This document shows, one piece after another, positions 12,061 through 34,658 of a stretch of DNA of 64,000 bases. Position 1 is the stretch's first letter, and the number at the start of each line of letters is the position of its first letter. Source of the DNA: Saccharina japonica (Eukaryota > Sar > Phaeophyceae > Laminariales > Laminariaceae); NCBI GenBank assembly GCA_008828725.1, contig MEHQ01003287.1:59552-123551 (forward strand), given 5' to 3'. The notes under the pieces are model-generated. The model had not been told where the DNA came from and did not search any database. It saw nothing but the letters and a program-made list of their open reading frames with translations. Made by a program: the position numbers and the translations under genes.

Positions 12061-15000
12061 GGGGGTTGATTAGGCAGTTCGGGAATGGGATGGCTTTTGC
12101 AGCCCTCTCCGCAGTGATTCAACATCCGGTTTCGACCAACTGCAAGAGGATGTATGTACTCGTAGGGTTGTACGATAGTTTCCACACATCCCTACCATGA
12201 TGAAATCAGTCGCTGGTAGTTTCCACACATCCTCATCACGATCATACCAGTGTTGCCAGCATACTGTATATAATCCGTGTGCGCGAGGAGAGGTTGCAGA
12301 TCTAAAAAACGTACCTGGTACCCGGTAGATGGAGTGCGGTACTTCGGCAGTGCGCGCGCAACTGCTCTAGATATATACTTCGTATCATATGCTGCATGCA
12401 CGGCTTCGAAGAGAGCGCGGTGGGTGCTGCTCGCTGCATGCCTCAAGAACACCTGCTACAAGGACAAAAAAGAGAGAAGAGGAGGCATCCCGGCAATGAG
12501 CAGCACACAAGTGGCGTGTTCGCGCGTAGTACGTGCGCGTGATCTGGCCAAAATACAGACGCGATTGCTTGCCTCCACTTGCTTAGCCCATTATGTTGTC
12601 AAGTGTTCAAGTTTCAAGTTGTGAACCGAGAAGTGAGGCCGAATTTTACTATTTTTTCTGGCTATAGTTTTATTTTTTCACGGGATGCCATCGAAAAGGA
12701 CGACTTCTTTTGTGTGTGTGTGTGTGTTTTTTTTTCGGGACCTATGGCCGTTTTCAGAGGAAAGCAGCTGAAATATTGGCAGAAAAACATCGCAACGGGC
12801 CGACTTCGATAAACACCAGGCACGGCCAACAGCAGCCACGCCCTCGTCTTCAGCGATCCAACCCATGAGCCCTCTATTAAATATTGCGACGTAGGTGTGC
12901 CTGCGATGGAATACTCGTACGATGAAAAAAATAGTACACCAGCCGTGAGACCAAATATTTCGTCGAACCTCATCTTATGCACGAGTACCCGTTTAATTGT
13001 GCAGTACTCGCATATAAACGCGATGTGCTCCGTCCCGGCATTATAGGGATGCGAGGGTCTATGGTCATACGACTACGGCCATGCATGAATATCGAGTACA
13101 CCCCGCCCCCCTGGGTGCCCTCTCAGCCATTGCCTGTTCGCAAAACCAGGGTCAACGTACCAACGTCCAGCAGGTTGCGGCGCGGGATTTCTTGTGCTTC
13201 ATGCGCAATAAGTTGACCATTACTCGTACTTATTATCTCGTTTCTCTTCGGATCTGCTGATGTAACGTACTGCTGTGCCTCGCTTTTTGTTTCCTCGAGT
13301 GTCGCCTTGAACGTACGCCATCACCTCCTAGCGCCCCGGCAGAAGTACAAGTCTCACGCGTGCGTTCGAGCGTGCGTACGTGCGTGCGGCAAAACGGGCT
13401 AGGCAGCGTTAATAGCCCATGTATAGACCTATAGGACTACACTGCCCCTTGTGGGGACACAAAAAACACTTGGAATTAGAGTCAGATTAAGCTTTCTGGA
13501 CAGTGCGGGGTAAGGAAAAAGGGTTCATAGATCGTTTCCCGGCATCGCCGACTCCGTAACTAATGTTCGTGTGTTAGTGAGGGTGCTTTTAAGTTAATAT
13601 GGGATCTGGTCGTTAAGACCTTCCGGCCGAAACCTTACTTCTCCACATCTCCGCAAAAGAGTAAAGGAGTACGACTCGATGCCCCCTCCCCTCCCCCCCC
13701 CCCCCCCCATCCCGGCAACTTCCGGGTTGGCTCTGTTTGCGACATCACACAATTGAACGCCCCCCCCCCCCGGCTTATCCAACCACCGTGTGCTACAAGC
13801 ACCGTCCTTTCTTCCCTGAAACGGTCAGTAGCAAACCATCTTAGGATAGCGGCGATGTCCTGCTCTGAGTCAAACTATTTTTCATGTCGTCATCCCGTTG
13901 GAATCAACACACTACTCCTATTATAATTGCACCCCCGTTTCGAGAACGTCTGAAGCGCTTGAATCTAGAATTATATTTCACTTTTTCGGTAGTGAGAATG
14001 TGTCCTCAACTCCCCCAGCTCCGCTTGTGCCCCCCCCCCCCCCCCCCTCCTCATCCAGCTTGCGAAAATAAACACCTCGTCATAAATTATCGCTTAATTT
14101 GTTGGCCTTAGTCCCTTTATCTGGTTTCGCGGCGGGGCACTCCAGTCGGAAGACGGAGGGAGGGAGGGAGGGAGGGAGGGGGGAGTGTACTCATGTTCAT
14201 GCATGGCCGTACAGGAGTCGCATGGCAGTGGGCGGGGGAGGAGGGGGGGGGGCGTCTGAAGCGAACTATTTCTGTTGCATTTCACCGACTTTTAGCTTCA
14301 AGTTCCACTTGCATCGCCGCCCCTTTGCCCAAACGCCGGGCCCCTCTTGCTGTTTGCGAGGTACGTCCTCGCTTCTCCCCCGGCGGAAGGGGGCGGGGGG
14401 GGTCCCAAGCACCCCTCCGTCTTGGTGGTACTCCCGCAGCATACACGTTAATTCTGCTTCCCTCCCGTACTTGATGTTCACGCTGGGCACACGTGCAAGT
14501 TTGCCACCCTTCCGCATCTTGGCGCAATTCGGTGCGAGTCGACGTGGGAGGGAAGAGCTGAAGTGTTCTCGCGATAAAAGTGCAAGGCACGAACCGTAGT
14601 AGGGAGGAGGGAGAAGAGCCTACTTTGTTACCCTGGATCTGGATTACGACCAGGAAAGAGAGAGGAAAGACAGACGAAGACAATATTAAATGGGAGGGAA
14701 ATAGATGAATAAAAAATCTTGGCGTGCCCCTGCCAAGCGATTGGCCTCGTGCTCGCCTGCTTGCGTCTCGGGAACGTTCAACCTCCTCAATGACGGCCGT
14801 CCGTGACATCCGTTGCCTGTTTCCTTGATGTCGCCCACAATCCTCCCAGACCCGCCCTCAACAACTGTCGAGGGCAAAACAAAAACGCAGACTTACTTTT
14901 TAGACCCCAACTCTAAGGGATGTTTTGGCCGAACCCTTGGCGCGAGAAAAGTTTCGTCATGCGTGCGAGCTTTCTTTGCGCTTTGTGCGTCCGATATAGC

Positions 15001-17261
15001 GTTCAATAACCGAAAACCGCGCGTCTCGTCCCGGAAAACTGAGGTGTTGAAAGATAGTACCCCCCTGCTTCCACGTTCAGATCTCGCTCTCTTCTTGCCG
15101 ATAGATATGGCCATGACAACTCGCTTACCGTGGGCGAGCCTTGGTCCACGCTTTTTCCCTTTCCGCTCGATGTGCTACGCCTTCGTACCCATCCTACTAC
15201 AGCAGTAGTACCGCCGAACGTTACATATTCTCGGCAGCTGGTGGGCCTCGTTTGCAGGGAGAAGTCGCAAGGTTTACCAAACGCGGCGGACGCTGTAAAT
15301 AGTACGAGGGATTGGCTGTAAGCAGTAAATACAGTAGTACCGCCTGTATTGTCTGGCCCGAGAGCCTCGCGGAGTTTAATCGAACTCGGTTCGATCGACC
15401 CATCTTCCAGCAGGTCAACATGGAACTCGGAGACACTCATGCCTTCGTATCTCGATCTGGCAACCGTATACACTTCCGGGTGCCCGTCTCCCTACGACTA
15501 AAGACCGGCGACCCCCGCTGCAGTACGAGTAGTAGCTCCTACGCAAAAACAAGTACCCTGGTGCGTACTTTTTTCGCGCACGTTTTTTTCGCTCTTCACT
15601 TCATTCAACTCGATGAATTCCTCGCGCCTCTCAAGACAAAAACCACCAGGCAGGCCTCTCGAGGGCGACGTTCGTGCAAAGCACGACTGGCTGTCTGTGT
15701 TCTACTCGTGCTGACATCCAATGTTATCACGAACTGGCTCAATGGGCTTGCACTACAAGTAGTACTACCGGTATCTCGGGGCACCTTGTTGTTGTGTTAT
15801 GAGTTCTGAGTCTATCTACTGTATGTTATCATCTCACCCGTGGGCGGCTCTGCGAGTATTTGTTTATTTTTGCGTTTCCCCAGCATTTGCTACGCGTAGA
15901 TCCACTCGCTTTGTGGAGAGCCGGCGCCGAGGTCTTCGCCCATGGTTAGCCCGAGGGTCAGCTGGACGCCGTCCGTGTTGTTGTGGGTGTGGTCTACAGC
16001 GGTACAGCAGTATAGTGGTTAAGTTATCTTATGTATCCTGTGCAATACAATAACTTTAAAACCGCCGCATTTCATGCACACCAATGCCCAAGGCCCGTTG
16101 CCCAAAACGCCCAAAATCAGTTTCAAAAACGAAAATACTACGTAGTACATGTATGATACGTACCACATGGTACCACGGCGTACTTTGTAGTACCAAGTAC
16201 GCGTATGATATGCTGCACCCAGCTCCCAATTCAGACATTCAGGCTGCGCCTCTGCACGATTGGCGGGGGTGTGCGCTGATGCGGAGGCCGATGAGATATG
16301 ACCGCACTAGTCGGAGAAATGCGACATCCTAATCAGTTGTCGTCAGACGAACTCCCGTTCACTAGATTTCTGGATCCTGGATCCAACGATCAAAGTTCCA
16401 ACTGCCCAACCCCGCTCCCCGCTGCCAAAGGCTTTCCAACAAGATACAAAACCGCCGACATTTTTTTTCTCAGTGTTGCAAAAAGGCACGCACGTACACC
16501 CTACTTTACGTGCAATACGCTGTCCCTGTTGCGTTCTGCGGTGCACACAAGACCAAGCGCTGCTGTGTCAACACTCCATGAGGTATTTCCATGCAACTAC
16601 GATTATTTGAACCCGGCCCTGGCCCAGCATGCATGCGAAATCGTACGTACGAATACATGCTCGTATGGTACGTACCTAGCAGGTACGACGCTGGAAGCAG
16701 AAAACTTCGTTTACAATCCGGTTGCGACTTTTCGGCGCAGCACATCACCGGCTCTTATGGAGTATGAGTACGTGCCTGCTGTAAATCAGTAGCAGCACCA
16801 ACAGCATGCAGCAGCAGTATGGTACAATAGCAGCATCTTATCGAAAAGCGACAGAAGCTTTGTTGACGAGTTCGTACATAAATGAAAGTCGAGATGAAAA
16901 TATATGTGGTAATTTCAAGATTGTTCCCAGGGTTCCCAGGGCTCTTCTCGGTATCGATGCTTGAAAATCCAGAATCGTTCGAAGGGGCGCGAGGCGCGAG
17001 GCACGAGTACACCGCCGTTTGAGTACGAGCATATGCATCAGTACTACTTCTTACGCACACGCATGAAACCACCCTCACATGGATGTAGGATGGATTCCCG
17101 AGCCGACTTTCTCCAAACCAAACAAAGAGGGTATATACGCACAACGAAAACGGTGCCTATCTCTCTATATAGACGCATCGTTCGGCGTTTTGTGAACTCT
17201 CCCTGTTCTTGAGAAAATGAGGTTGGAGATTCGTCTGAGGGGGTGTGTTTTCTTGCGTGTT

Positions 17262-17318
17262 ACCGGGTACCAGGGACCCTGGTACCCTACCCTGGTACCC
17301 TGGTACCAGGTACCAGTA
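17262..17318. repeat. GGTACC/CCTGG palindromic tandem repeat
   Basis: Repeated 'ccctggtacc' units in both orientations. 'cctggtacc'-like motifs are scattered through much of the window, usually singly. Confidence 0.7.
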
Positions 17319-17789
17319 TATTTTATGGTATTGCTGCGGTGCTTTTATTCAAGGGAGGGGCAGGCGAAGGCCAGGGCGTCCATAATGGGGGTTGTTCCGG
17401 TGTTCCAATCGCGGAGTGGTGGCGTCGTCGCGGACGTTTGCGGTGCAGGAGTGCTGTTGACGACGACCGGCGGCGAGGTCGCAGCAGTAGGCCAGTTGAT
17501 CGCGGTCCGAGCTCCGATGGCTTCCAATGTCCACTATTACTGTAGCGAGTGCATGTGCATACATAACCCACAATTCGACGCGAGCCGACGAGGGAAGAAA
17601 ATAAATGCTGAACTCTTCTCGGGACCAAAAGTGAAGGCATGCACTGTACGTAGTGAGGAGGCGGAAGGAGTGCCCGCTGTGGGATCCTACTCGTAATAGA
17701 TCTGAGTTACGAAAGGTAGGGAGTTGGAAAAGTAGGGCACATATAATACCGGTACAGCAGATGGGATGGAAAACAACCAAGCTAAATTA

Positions 17790-18560
17790 ATGTTGGGGAG
17801 GTCGGAGACCATGAGCGGTAGACGTGGAAGGCGGTTCATGGTTCATGTGTACTCCGTTGGGGGCAAGCCCCTGCAGCGGCGTTGACGGAGTTGTAGGTAG
17901 TAGTTGTAGGCCGGCTCGACAGGTGGAAGCTGCACGTCCAGATCGGTTTGCTGTTCGTTGACCACCATCGCTAGCACCTGAGTCATTGTGACGGTGCTAT
18001 CTTAATGAGCTAATAGGGTAAAAATATCGATCAATTACCCAGCCCAGGGTAAGCCTCAATAACACCATCGTGTCATTCATTGCCGCGCTCGACGTCGCAT
18101 CATTAGGGCAGGAGGGGGCATAATACGGGCTGCTGGCGTTTATCTTTTTCATGCCGAGACATTCACAGATGGCGCGATAAACCTTGCAGCTAAACTGTGG
18201 TCTGCTGTCGGAGACGAGCTTGTCGGGGCAGCCCCCAAGAGGTATCTAACACTGGTCGATGTGGATGTCGGCGGTGCCCGTGGCGGTGAGCTGTGCTCCT
18301 GTTGCGGCATACATGTTGGTGCAGCTGCTGAAGCGGTCAGTGAGAAGAAGGATGTGGGTGTTGCCGCGTGGGGTAAAGGGCAGAGGACCGAAATAGTAGA
18401 TGCACACGGCGATGCCTGATCCGCTTGGCAGTGGCAGAAAAAGGTTAGGCCAGCGGATTTTTTGGCACGAAGTCTTGCACGCCTGGCGTTTGAGGAGGCG
18501 GCGGATCCACCAGCAGGTGGAGATGTCCATGCTGATCCATCAAAAGAAACGTGCTCGAGC
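17790..18560 (-). pseudogene. Decayed Ty3/gypsy retrotransposon integrase
   Basis: Reading the minus strand down from 18560, three frames in turn give the expected order of a gypsy integrase. First is a zinc-binding/core junction around 'LLKRQACKTSCQKI' and 'PLPFTPRGNTHILLLTDRF' (18246-18530). Next is 'CPDKLVSDSRPQFSCKVYR' (about 18150-18230), with the second catalytic Asp in the SD motif. Last is a C-terminal part around 'MTQVLAMVVNEQQ' and 'LPPVEPAYN' (about 17850-17990). The first catalytic Asp of the usual VDFVGP motif is replaced (IYYFGP), the catalytic Glu region is unrecognisable, and there are stops and frameshifts. It is therefore a dead relic. No LTRs or reverse transcriptase were identified nearby. 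Confidence 0.75.
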
Positions 18561-18789
18561 CCGCTGAGCGTTCGCGAAACTCTCACGTGGAAGGTGGTGG
18601 CGTGGCACGTTGTTTAGCACACAAGTGCGCATCAGCGCTAACCCCCACACGTTGGGTAGTGGGGAGGGAAGCGCCCATACCTTCCGCAAGGCTTTATCCA
18701 ACCCGAGAGGAACGACCTCTGAACTGACACGAGTAATCGACGAGTTCTTGATCACAACTACGCCGCCGTCTTGTCACGGACGACACGAG

Positions 18790-19440
18790 GCCTTCAGTTA
18801 TCAAGGTCCCCCTTTATCTGCTGACTGCCCACTTGGACACCAGCGACCAAGGGCGAGCTTTCGACAAAATCCGCACTTTCGGAACGTCAACCAACACCGT
18901 GTTTTCCAAGTACTTCCGGGCGAGCGAACAACTTGTCTCGGTCGTTCAGGGGACTGAGAAGGTCTTCAAGCCGAGCGACGGGATGGTTATCGAGTGTGTC
19001 TGGTCGAGCGGCGCTCAACACTAATGCGGACTATCTACCCTGGAGGGCTGGTGACAACTGCCCAGCCGTACGAAACCGTAGCTGACATGTGGCTACAGCA
19101 GGAGTAGCCTTTGAGGTGTTGGCACCCGTGTTGGCAACCAGCAACGCGTCTGCCATCCTTGGCGATAATTTCCATGCGCAGCCCATGGGTGGACACTCGT
19201 TCTCACCTCCGGCTGCGGCACAGCAGGCGCTCATCCCACGACAACACGCACGGCTTCTCCTTTATAGCCCGCTTGTCATGAACATCGCGACGACGTGACA
19301 GCCTCCCTCCGAGGAAGACCCGTTCGACCCGAACCACGTGGCCTGGCCCCTTGAGCGCCACCGGGAAACTTACGCTCGCTCTACGATACACGGCTGCTCA
19401 ACTTGTCAAAGCTATCGGGGGCCCTTTCAATCTTAACCCT
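18790..19440 (+). pseudogene. Possible mobile-element coding relic
   Basis: Protein-like stretches in shifting plus-strand frames: about 18833-19024 ('AFDKIRTFGTSTNTVFSKY'), about 19090-19298, and about 19300-19440 ('DPFDPNHVAWPLERH'). Frames change and stops intervene, as in a decayed element open reading frame. The product was not recognised; a retroelement gag-like origin is only a guess from the neighbouring integrase relic. Confidence 0.3.
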
Positions 19441-20168
19441 TGAAATGTTCATGTGTCGTTGGCGGCACATGTGGCATGGTGATCTGAGCGTGCATGCAAA
19501 AGTCAACCTCAACTGCCGACCCCAACTGAACGGTATCTCAATGTTTACACCATCGGGTGCTCGCTTGTGCGGCAATGGTAAAATATCGTTTTTTGCGCTG
19601 TAATTGTTGAAGGTGCATACGGTGGCCGAAAATTGATGTTTGCTTGGTGTCCGTTTGAATGTTAAACACGGAAACGGTAAATCGACGATATTTTGGGCTC
19701 GTACTTGTTTGTATGGTAACAGTTAAATTTAGATACACCAGGGTATACGGTAACTGTGTGTAAGTACGGTAACAGGTAAACCGGTATTTATTTTATGGTA
19801 TTCAGTTGTACGGTAACTTGTCTGCACGGCGTCCTGGGTTTTCCTAAATACCGTGGCTTTGCCGTGCGTGGTATTTCTACTACGGTCATTACTGTACTGC
19901 TGCTGTGTATATAGCAGTAAACCGACACTAAAACAGAAACGCACAACATGCGGACAGCAACGACCTTGCCTTTCTCTGTTTCTACGTTGCTTGTATAGCG
20001 TGTTGCGTGTTGTGGCGAACTGATTAATGACATATGTTTGAAGTAGATATACTTCGTTTATTCGTACGTCTACGTTTAATACCATGCCCCCCCCCCCCGC
20101 GCATGATAAATGAAGGTCCCCCCCCCCCCCGCTGCCTCGAAAAACAAACCGCGCAGAGCACGCTCGCG
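19441..20168. other. Gene-free upstream region of the ankyrin-like gene
   Basis: A-T rich segment with repeated 'acggtaac' and 'ggtaaa' motifs at about 19570-19860, then two C tracts at 20086-20098 and 20119-20130 shortly before the ankyrin-like gene start. No gene is seen. Confidence 0.5.
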
Positions 20169-21290
20169 ATGGGGGAACCGCGCGGACAGGCCCTGACAAC
20201 CAACGCGGACACCCTCTTGAACGTGTCAGAGTTCGTCGACGACGGGCAGTACCTCTTCTTCGGGCTTGTGTCGAAGGCCTGGAGGGGAGCGTGGGGAGAT
20301 CGCGAGACGGTCACGAGTTACACGACACCCTACTCCACGATGCCGCAGCTGCTCTACAGCTTCGAGTGCGGCTTGCCGCGTGACACGGTCCGACTGTGCT
20401 CCAGCATCGCGACTTTCGGCAAGCTGGAGCTGCTGCAGTCTGCGAGGAAGAACGGCTGCCCCTGGGACGAGCGCACGTGCAGCATGGCCGCTTCCAGGGG
20501 GCACTTGGGCGTGCTCCGGTGGGCACGCGAGGCGGGCTGCCCTTGGGACGCGGAAACGTGCCGAGCGGCCGCGGGGTCGGGGCAGCTCGAAGCGCTCCAG
20601 TGGGCACGGGAGCAAGGCTGTCCCTGGGACAGGCACACGTGCGAGCTGGCCGCCCTCGGAGGGCACCTGAGAGTGCTGCAGTGGGCGCGCCAGAACGGTT
20701 GTACTTGGGGCCATTTGACCTGCACAGGGGCTGCGATTGGAGGGCACCTGGACGTTCTCAAGTGGGCGCGAGAAAATGGCTGCACCTGGTTTGGGGACAC
20801 GTGTCGGGCCGCCGCCTTTGGGGGGCACTTGTCCACTCTCAGGTGGGCCTGGGAGCACGGCTGCCCAATTTCTGCGGAAACTTGCTGGGGGGCGGCAGAA
20901 GGGGGGCACCTTCATATCCTCCAGTGGGCGAGATCGGAGGGCGCCGAGTGGGACCAGAGGACGTGCAGCGAGGCGGCGTACAGGGGGCATCTCCCGGTGC
21001 TCAAGTGGGCGCGCGAGAACGGCTGCCCCTGGGACTCGCAGACCTGCTGGAAGGCTGCAGAGGGCGGTCATCTGGACGTCCTTCAGTGGGCCCGGGCGAA
21101 CGGCTGTGCGTGGGACGAGTGGACGTGCTCCAAGGCGGCTAGGCAAGGGCAGCTGCACGTGATAAAGTGGGCCCGAGCGAATGGTTGCCCGTGGAGCGTG
21201 TGGACCTGTCGCACGGCCGCGATGGGTGGGCACCAGCACGTCCTCGACTGGGCGCGAGCGAACGGCTGCCCGGAGGTAGATAACGAGTGA
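20169..21290 (+). CDS. Intronless F-box-like and ankyrin-type (GCPWD) repeat protein
   Basis: A single uninterrupted frame of 373 codons from the ATG at 20169 to TGA at 21288-21290. Residues about 12-45 resemble the F-box-like head seen in this family (leucine-rich, then 'FVDDGQYLFFGLVSKAWR'). After a degenerate first unit, ten full 27-residue units follow, each 'GCPWDxxTCxxAAxxGHLxVLxWARx', with a partial unit at the end. The repeats match the diverged ankyrin type abundant in brown algae, phaeoviruses and other giant DNA viruses. They are protein-binding modules, and with an F-box head the protein could be a ubiquitin-ligase adaptor; that role is inference. Units 5-7 are the most diverged (GCTWFG, GCPISA, GAEWDQ). 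The absence of introns and strong GC preference at third positions set it apart from its intron-laden neighbours and suit retroposition or viral origin. The frame is open upstream of 20169 but without an ATG. Confidence 0.9.
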   Translation: MGEPRGQALTTNADTLLNVSEFVDDGQYLFFGLVSKAWRGAWGDRETVTSYTTPYSTMPQLLYSFECGLPRDTVRLCSSIATFGKLELLQSARKNGCPWDERTCSMAASRGHLGVLRWAREAGCPWDAETCRAAAGSGQLEALQWAREQGCPWDRHTCELAALGGHLRVLQWARQNGCTWGHLTCTGAAIGGHLDVLKWARENGCTWFGDTCRAAAFGGHLSTLRWAWEHGCPISAETCWGAAEGGHLHILQWARSEGAEWDQRTCSEAAYRGHLPVLKWARENGCPWDSQTCWKAAEGGHLDVLQWARANGCAWDEWTCSKAARQGQLHVIKWARANGCPWSVWTCRTAAMGGHQHVLDWARANGCPEVDNE

Positions 21291-22644
21291 CTCGAGGCCT
21301 TCTTTGGTCTTGACCCGACAGGCGGGGTATTCTAACAGTTTCGTTCATCTTCCTGCAGCGATGGCGTTCCCGCGACCACGCCCACAGCCGCCATCGCTAC
21401 CCGTAGCCCTGCTGAGACCTTTCGTGCTGTAGAAGTCAACCGTGCCGTGGCTATGTTGCGCATGATGCCTCTTCCCACTTAGACGAGAGCAGTACACTGA
21501 AACGAAGCAACAGAGGGTTTCTGTCTACTACCTGGAAGTAGCCCTGAGGCGGTAAATTCGGCAGGGTGGAAGAAAAAAAAACAGTGAAAACTGTCTGTGT
21601 GCCCTATATGGGCTCTAAATAGATACGTTGGATTGAAAGAGAGCGTCCGTGTGGGCTCTATTTATGTACATATCAATTGACGAGGGCGTCAAGTTAATTG
21701 CTGATTGGAGGGAAATGCAACAAGATGAAAAAACACGGGGAGACAACGGGTCAGCCAACGGCTGGGAGCTCTGCAGCGTGCAACTCCGGATGGCCGAGCC
21801 AGGCCACATGAACGTAAATCACACCTCACGCCGCACGCTATATTTCACACGACCATAAAACAGTGTAGAGAAGAGATGGGTGTCACATTCCAATGAGTTC
21901 GCCGAACGTCTTGAGCTGGGCTCGGACGGGTGTTTCCGCGAACGAGTTCCAATCGGAACCGAGCAACACAACCGAGACACCACAACAGTACATCCTTACA
22001 GTTTTGACATTGCAAAACCTCCGCGACCAAGACGAGGAGTTGAATTGGGCAAGTGGCGATTCCGCACAGTGGGGCGCACTGCTTTTACGTAGGCCGCCGG
22101 GGGAACTCCGGCCATCAATCTCGCGATGACTCTGGGATGCTGGAGAACACAAAAAGGTTTTCATCCGGATATATAGGCGTCATGTTTCCGAGCTAAGGGA
22201 CGCTTGTCTCGATGAGCGTCTCTAGAGCTTCCGCGGCGCGGTGCATTTTGTTTTTTCTCATGCGGTCCAAGGGAGGGAAGCTTAAAGCTTTCATGCAACT
22301 TGTATTGGACAGGCGGACGGACGGACAGGCAGACCGACAGAAAAAAAAAAAAAAAACAGAGACCCCAGTTGGCACTGGGGAATAGTTCGATAGTTGACGC
22401 CGGTTGAGCCCGGGTACACCACCCCGTCTCTCTCTCATGCGACTTTATTCGTCACGACTACGAGGTATTGCCCCGGGGCTGTGCACGCGCTCATCAACGA
22501 GGCATCTACAATAGTATTCACACCATTACGACGAGTGCGATTGCCAATACTTCGTACAACGTTAAAAACAAACCTAAACAAAGTCGGGCACATGCGCGTG
22601 TTGGAAACGCACACACACGGAGCACTGGGCGTACGCCAACGTCA
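21291..22644. other. Intergenic, between convergent genes
   Basis: No gene is recognised between the ankyrin-like gene (+) and the 3' end of DUS2 (minus). Only short open frames occur, and a run of A follows a 'ggacggacggacaggcagaccgacag' tract near 22310-22350. Confidence 0.5.
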
Positions 22645-34299
<11,655 letters not shown>

Positions 34300-34658
34300 A
34301 AGGCACACAGGCTGGAGGGCGAGAGCGAGAGCCCACACAGCTTGCCAAAAAAAAGGCGCTGGTTAAATCCAATGCGGTATGTCCCCTCATTCCGTACGCC
34401 TGCCAAGACTAAATGAAAACCGTTGATTTTAAAACGGAGGCTTCGAGGCTTCCAAGGACACACTTTTACAGTCTTGTCCGCTGGAGCAACCCTACTGAAG
34501 GATCCGCCAAGCCAGCGAAGCGACCGATCACTACCTCTTTGGTTATAGCCTACTTTAGTTTTCGCTTAGTGGGTACCTAGGTGACAGGCAGCAACGTATT
34601 GTCAGCTCGAGGTTTGCTGGATTGAAAACAAGACCAAGGAGCGGGACCAAGCAAAGCG
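34300..34658. promoter_or_regulatory. 359-bp divergent intergenic region between DUS2 and RPA2
   Basis: The DUS2 start (34299, minus) and the RPA2 start (34659, plus) face away from each other, so both 5' untranslated regions and promoters must lie here or nearby, unless upstream untranslated exons exist. No clear TATA box was seen. A shared bidirectional promoter is inferred from spacing alone. Confidence 0.5.

Larger units (their letters stand above)
10371..17779. other. Long repeat-rich stretch without a supported gene
   Basis: I see no gene I can support in these 7.4 kb. They contain a CAG microsatellite (10450-10485), the dispersed repeat cluster 11360-12060, another copy at 13021-13110, an R2-like fragment near 14186-14225, and a cluster of CCTGG/GGTACC palindromes at 17262-17318. 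Protein-like frames on both strands around 15240-15540 compete with each other and cannot be resolved by eye. A single-arm fragment of the 'ttggaattag' inverted-repeat family lies at about 13440-13490. Confidence 0.45.

Noticed and set aside
15003-15809. Protein-like frames on both strands (minus near 15236-15460, plus near 15410-15540)
   Set aside because: Each has plausible composition and splice-like borders, but they overlap, contradict each other and match no family; neither can be preferred by eye.
20226-21239. Minus-strand frame of 337 codons over the ankyrin-like gene
   Set aside because: A shadow of the GC-rich 81-bp repeats on plus; it has no motif of its own.
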